A stretch of 64,000 nucleotides of DNA from Hofstenia miamia. Taxonomy: Eukaryota; Xenacoelomorpha; Acoela. Both the position numbers and the translations under genes were made by a program. A model generated the notes under the pieces. That model was not told where the DNA came from. It searched no databases and saw only the letters and a list, made by a program, of their open reading frames with translations. Each line of letters starts with the position of its first letter. The stretch's first letter is position 1. The stretch spans positions 1,485,390 through 1,549,389 of the forward strand of contig SCFE01000086.1 in the NCBI GenBank assembly GCA_004352715.1. Direction: 5' to 3'. This document shows, piece by piece, positions 61,605 to 64,000 of this stretch.

Positions 61605-61848
61605 CCTTTAAAAAGGTGTAAAGACCATTTTGCTTAGTTCCGAGAAGTGCATCAAGAAAGCCATTATAATGTTGTATATTTTTAATCAACCAATCTACTA
61701 GATGTTGAGAAGCACAATACTGGGTTCTTTCAGTGGAAATCTCTTCATATATAAGCTGGTTCATATGTCTTCTTAAAATCAAACAAACTTCTCTCGGATC
61801 TAATTGATTACAAATTTGATGACCGTAATTAAGAAGTATCTGTTCCAT
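61605..61848 (-). CDS. CARD-domain exon resembling RIG-I-like receptor CARDs
   Basis: The minus-strand frame opens with ATG at 61848 and encodes 81 codons that fill one CARD. LLNYGHQICNQLDPREV covers helix 1 and the LDP turn, and EEISTERTQYCASQHLVDWL the middle helices. HYNGFLDALLGTKQNGLYTF covers the last two helices. The LDP, W(L)I, GFLDAL and GLY positions match the pattern of the first CARD of RIG-I-like receptors, which bind signalling CARDs after sensing viral RNA. The exon can end at the GT at 61604-61603 (TTAAAGG|GTTAGA); without splicing a TAG follows at 61602-61600. ATG follows TTGTGTTTTAG directly, a strong acceptor, so this may be an internal exon or follow a spliced leader. No helicase or other exon is visible in the window. 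A transposon end lies 46 bases upstream. Other CARD proteins (caspase, NLR or adaptor) remain possible. Confidence 0.6.
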
Positions 61849-61894
61849 CTAAAACACAATTACCAAATTACACGACTTCAAATATATATATATA

Positions 61895-62839
61895 CAGGGT
61901 GATCCAAAAGTCACTGTGCACCTTATTATTAACAGAAATCAGTGTCCGTTGGAGGCACCTCGTGCAGCACTAGTGAATATTTAATCATTCCAGTCCGCTG
62001 ACTCACCGCCTCGCTGTCTCGTTTGGTCTTTGAGTGAAACTCATCGCTCCCGTTAAAAGACCTCGCACTTGTAACGGTTTTAATTCTGAAGCATGCTATC
62101 ACTGGAGGAACGCGTTTTTTTGGTCGAGCACGTATTTCGTAGCGGAGGGCATTACTCTGCTGAAGTGAAGCAACAGTTTCAAGAGGCTTTTCCTGATTCT
62201 GAAGCCCCACATCGCAATGCCGTATATCATTTAATTGAAAAATTTCGCACTACTGGATCAGTTACGGACGCACCCAGAAGTGGAAGGCCCCAAACTGCAA
62301 CAACCGAAAAAGTTGATGAAATTAAGGATCATGTGCAGAACACACCGACAACGTCAATACGGAAATGCATGCAGGTAACTAGACTATCATACGGTGTTGT
62401 TCAAAGAACAATGAGATAGAAATTGCACCTGAAACCACATACAAAATTCGATGTTAATGAATTGCAGGAAGACGATTATGAAAAACGCGTTACGTACTGC
62501 CTCTGGTTCAATGATTTTATCCGTAAAGAAGGTGAAGATATACTGGATATAACATTTTTTAGTGACGAAGCGTGGTTTCATCTTAGCGGCTATGTGAATG
62601 GTCAGAATGATCGTTACTGGTCTACAGATAATCCACATCACTTTCACGAGTCGCCATTACATCAACAGAAAATTGGTGTTTGGTGCGCAATGTCACGAAA
62701 CAGAATTATTGGACCAATTTTCTTTTCAGAGACCATTAACAGTGACCGATATTGTAAGTTGATAATCACCCCTTTCCTTGAGCAACTGCAAAGAAATGAA
62801 AAAAACCGCGGATACTTCCAACAGGACGGTGCTACGGCG
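61895..62839 (+). mobile_element. Mariner/Tc1-type transposon, DUF4817-associated family, cut by gap
   Basis: CAGGGTGATCCAAAAGTCAC at 61895 follows a TA within a (TA)n run and is the left terminal repeat. The transposase starts at 62093. The right end is hidden by the N run at 62840-63839. It is the same broad family as the fold-back element at 34596, with a related but distinct terminal sequence (CAGGGTAAGCC there). Confidence 0.82.
62093..62839 (+). pseudogene. DDE transposase with one internal stop, truncated by gap
   Basis: Residues 1-108 (MLSLEERVFLVEHVF onward) form the N-terminal helix-turn-helix DNA-binding part, including GRPQTAT. A single TAG at 62417-62419 interrupts an otherwise continuous frame. 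The DDE domain then shows FFSDEAWFHLSGYVNGQND with the first catalytic Asp, IGVWCAMSRNRIIGPIFF, and YFQQDGATA with the second, where the gap begins. The copy is otherwise undamaged, so it is young or the stop is a sequencing error. The gene could be longer than shown. Confidence 0.85.
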
Positions 62840-63839
62840 NNNNNNNNNNNNNNNNNNNNNNNNNNNNNNNNNNNNNNNNNNNNNNNNNNNNNNNNNNNNN
62901 NNNNNNNNNNNNNNNNNNNNNNNNNNNNNNNNNNNNNNNNNNNNNNNNNNNNNNNNNNNNNNNNNNNNNNNNNNNNNNNNNNNNNNNNNNNNNNNNNNNN
63001 NNNNNNNNNNNNNNNNNNNNNNNNNNNNNNNNNNNNNNNNNNNNNNNNNNNNNNNNNNNNNNNNNNNNNNNNNNNNNNNNNNNNNNNNNNNNNNNNNNNN
63101 NNNNNNNNNNNNNNNNNNNNNNNNNNNNNNNNNNNNNNNNNNNNNNNNNNNNNNNNNNNNNNNNNNNNNNNNNNNNNNNNNNNNNNNNNNNNNNNNNNNN
63201 NNNNNNNNNNNNNNNNNNNNNNNNNNNNNNNNNNNNNNNNNNNNNNNNNNNNNNNNNNNNNNNNNNNNNNNNNNNNNNNNNNNNNNNNNNNNNNNNNNNN
63301 NNNNNNNNNNNNNNNNNNNNNNNNNNNNNNNNNNNNNNNNNNNNNNNNNNNNNNNNNNNNNNNNNNNNNNNNNNNNNNNNNNNNNNNNNNNNNNNNNNNN
63401 NNNNNNNNNNNNNNNNNNNNNNNNNNNNNNNNNNNNNNNNNNNNNNNNNNNNNNNNNNNNNNNNNNNNNNNNNNNNNNNNNNNNNNNNNNNNNNNNNNNN
63501 NNNNNNNNNNNNNNNNNNNNNNNNNNNNNNNNNNNNNNNNNNNNNNNNNNNNNNNNNNNNNNNNNNNNNNNNNNNNNNNNNNNNNNNNNNNNNNNNNNNN
63601 NNNNNNNNNNNNNNNNNNNNNNNNNNNNNNNNNNNNNNNNNNNNNNNNNNNNNNNNNNNNNNNNNNNNNNNNNNNNNNNNNNNNNNNNNNNNNNNNNNNN
63701 NNNNNNNNNNNNNNNNNNNNNNNNNNNNNNNNNNNNNNNNNNNNNNNNNNNNNNNNNNNNNNNNNNNNNNNNNNNNNNNNNNNNNNNNNNNNNNNNNNNN
63801 NNNNNNNNNNNNNNNNNNNNNNNNNNNNNNNNNNNNNNN
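62840..63839. other. Assembly gap (1000 N)
   Basis: Exactly 1000 N, entering from transposase sequence and leaving in a (TA)n run. Confidence 0.95.
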
Positions 63840-64000
63840 TATATATATATATATATATATTCCATTTATATGCGCAGTTTGTAAATAATTTTTTGAAAAT
63901 TTTAAGTTTCACTTTTCATAAATAAAAAGCTAAAAATGAAGATTTCTTTAATGCATGTGTTTATTTTAAGCAGGAATATTATACATTTAAGCGTGAAAAG
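63840..64000. other. (TA)n and short AT-rich end
   Basis: TA repeat up to about 63860, then AT-rich sequence with no gene. Confidence 0.5.

Noticed and set aside
61929-62210. 93-codon minus-strand frame
   Set aside because: It is the antisense shadow of the transposase start at 62093.
1-64000. tRNA, rRNA genes and CRISPR arrays
   Set aside because: I looked for cloverleaf-type GGTTCGAATCC boxes, rRNA-like text and regularly spaced short repeats and found none; the repeats present are tandem duplications, microsatellites and transposon ends.

Overview
This is an AT-rich metazoan (invertebrate) genomic window, dominated by decayed transposable elements of several classes (non-LTR, Gypsy-like, Copia-like, hAT, mariner/Tc1-type) with very few host gene signals. 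Eukaryotic origin is shown by the element families, splice-site-like sequences, a CARD-type coding exon and a polyadenylation signal. The species cannot be named from the sequence. Five runs of N (three of exactly 1000) and three single N bases mark a draft assembly. Layout: 1-395 is a non-LTR reverse transcriptase fragment (minus). 972-1318 is a hAT-type miniature element with a perfect 8-bp target duplication. 1945-12926 is a large decayed Gypsy-like LTR retrotransposon with recognisable gag, protease, reverse transcriptase, RNase H and integrase remnants. Unusually, it has several kilobases of coding-like sequence after the integrase, into which an unrelated solo LTR (8843-9851) has inserted. 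13-19 kb holds further LINE fragments and a minus-strand copy of the same solo LTR (16871-18246, containing an assembly gap). 19.5-23 kb is a Copia-like pol remnant split by a third copy of that LTR (20270-21505). From about 2.1 to 23 kb the sequence is almost without CpG, except inside the two younger LTR copies. Host gene candidates lie in the right two thirds. 24125-24466 encodes a small membrane-anchored protein with six Cys-Cys pairs. 34336-34500 encodes a 54-residue secretory precursor with a dibasic site and a Gly-Arg-Lys amidation signal, so it may be a neuropeptide. On the minus strand, 61605-61848 is a CARD-type exon resembling the CARDs of RIG-I-like receptors, and 60098-60212 looks like a first coding exon with a GTAAGT donor. 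Several start codons follow a pyrimidine-rich TTTTAG, suggesting a 5' splice junction, either cis or spliced leader. The remaining elements are a fold-back mariner-type derivative (34596-35532), a minus-strand hAT (46057-47500), an LTR/gag fragment (49201-50394) abutting the 5' part of a minus-strand LINE (50395-52002), a DUF4371-type hAT (52410-54892) interrupted by a hAT miniature element (53407-53807), a mariner with assembly artefacts (57073-58370), and a transposase of the DUF4817-associated mariner type (61895 into the last gap). Most of 28-34 kb, 37-46 kb and 47.6-49.2 kb shows no recognisable gene.
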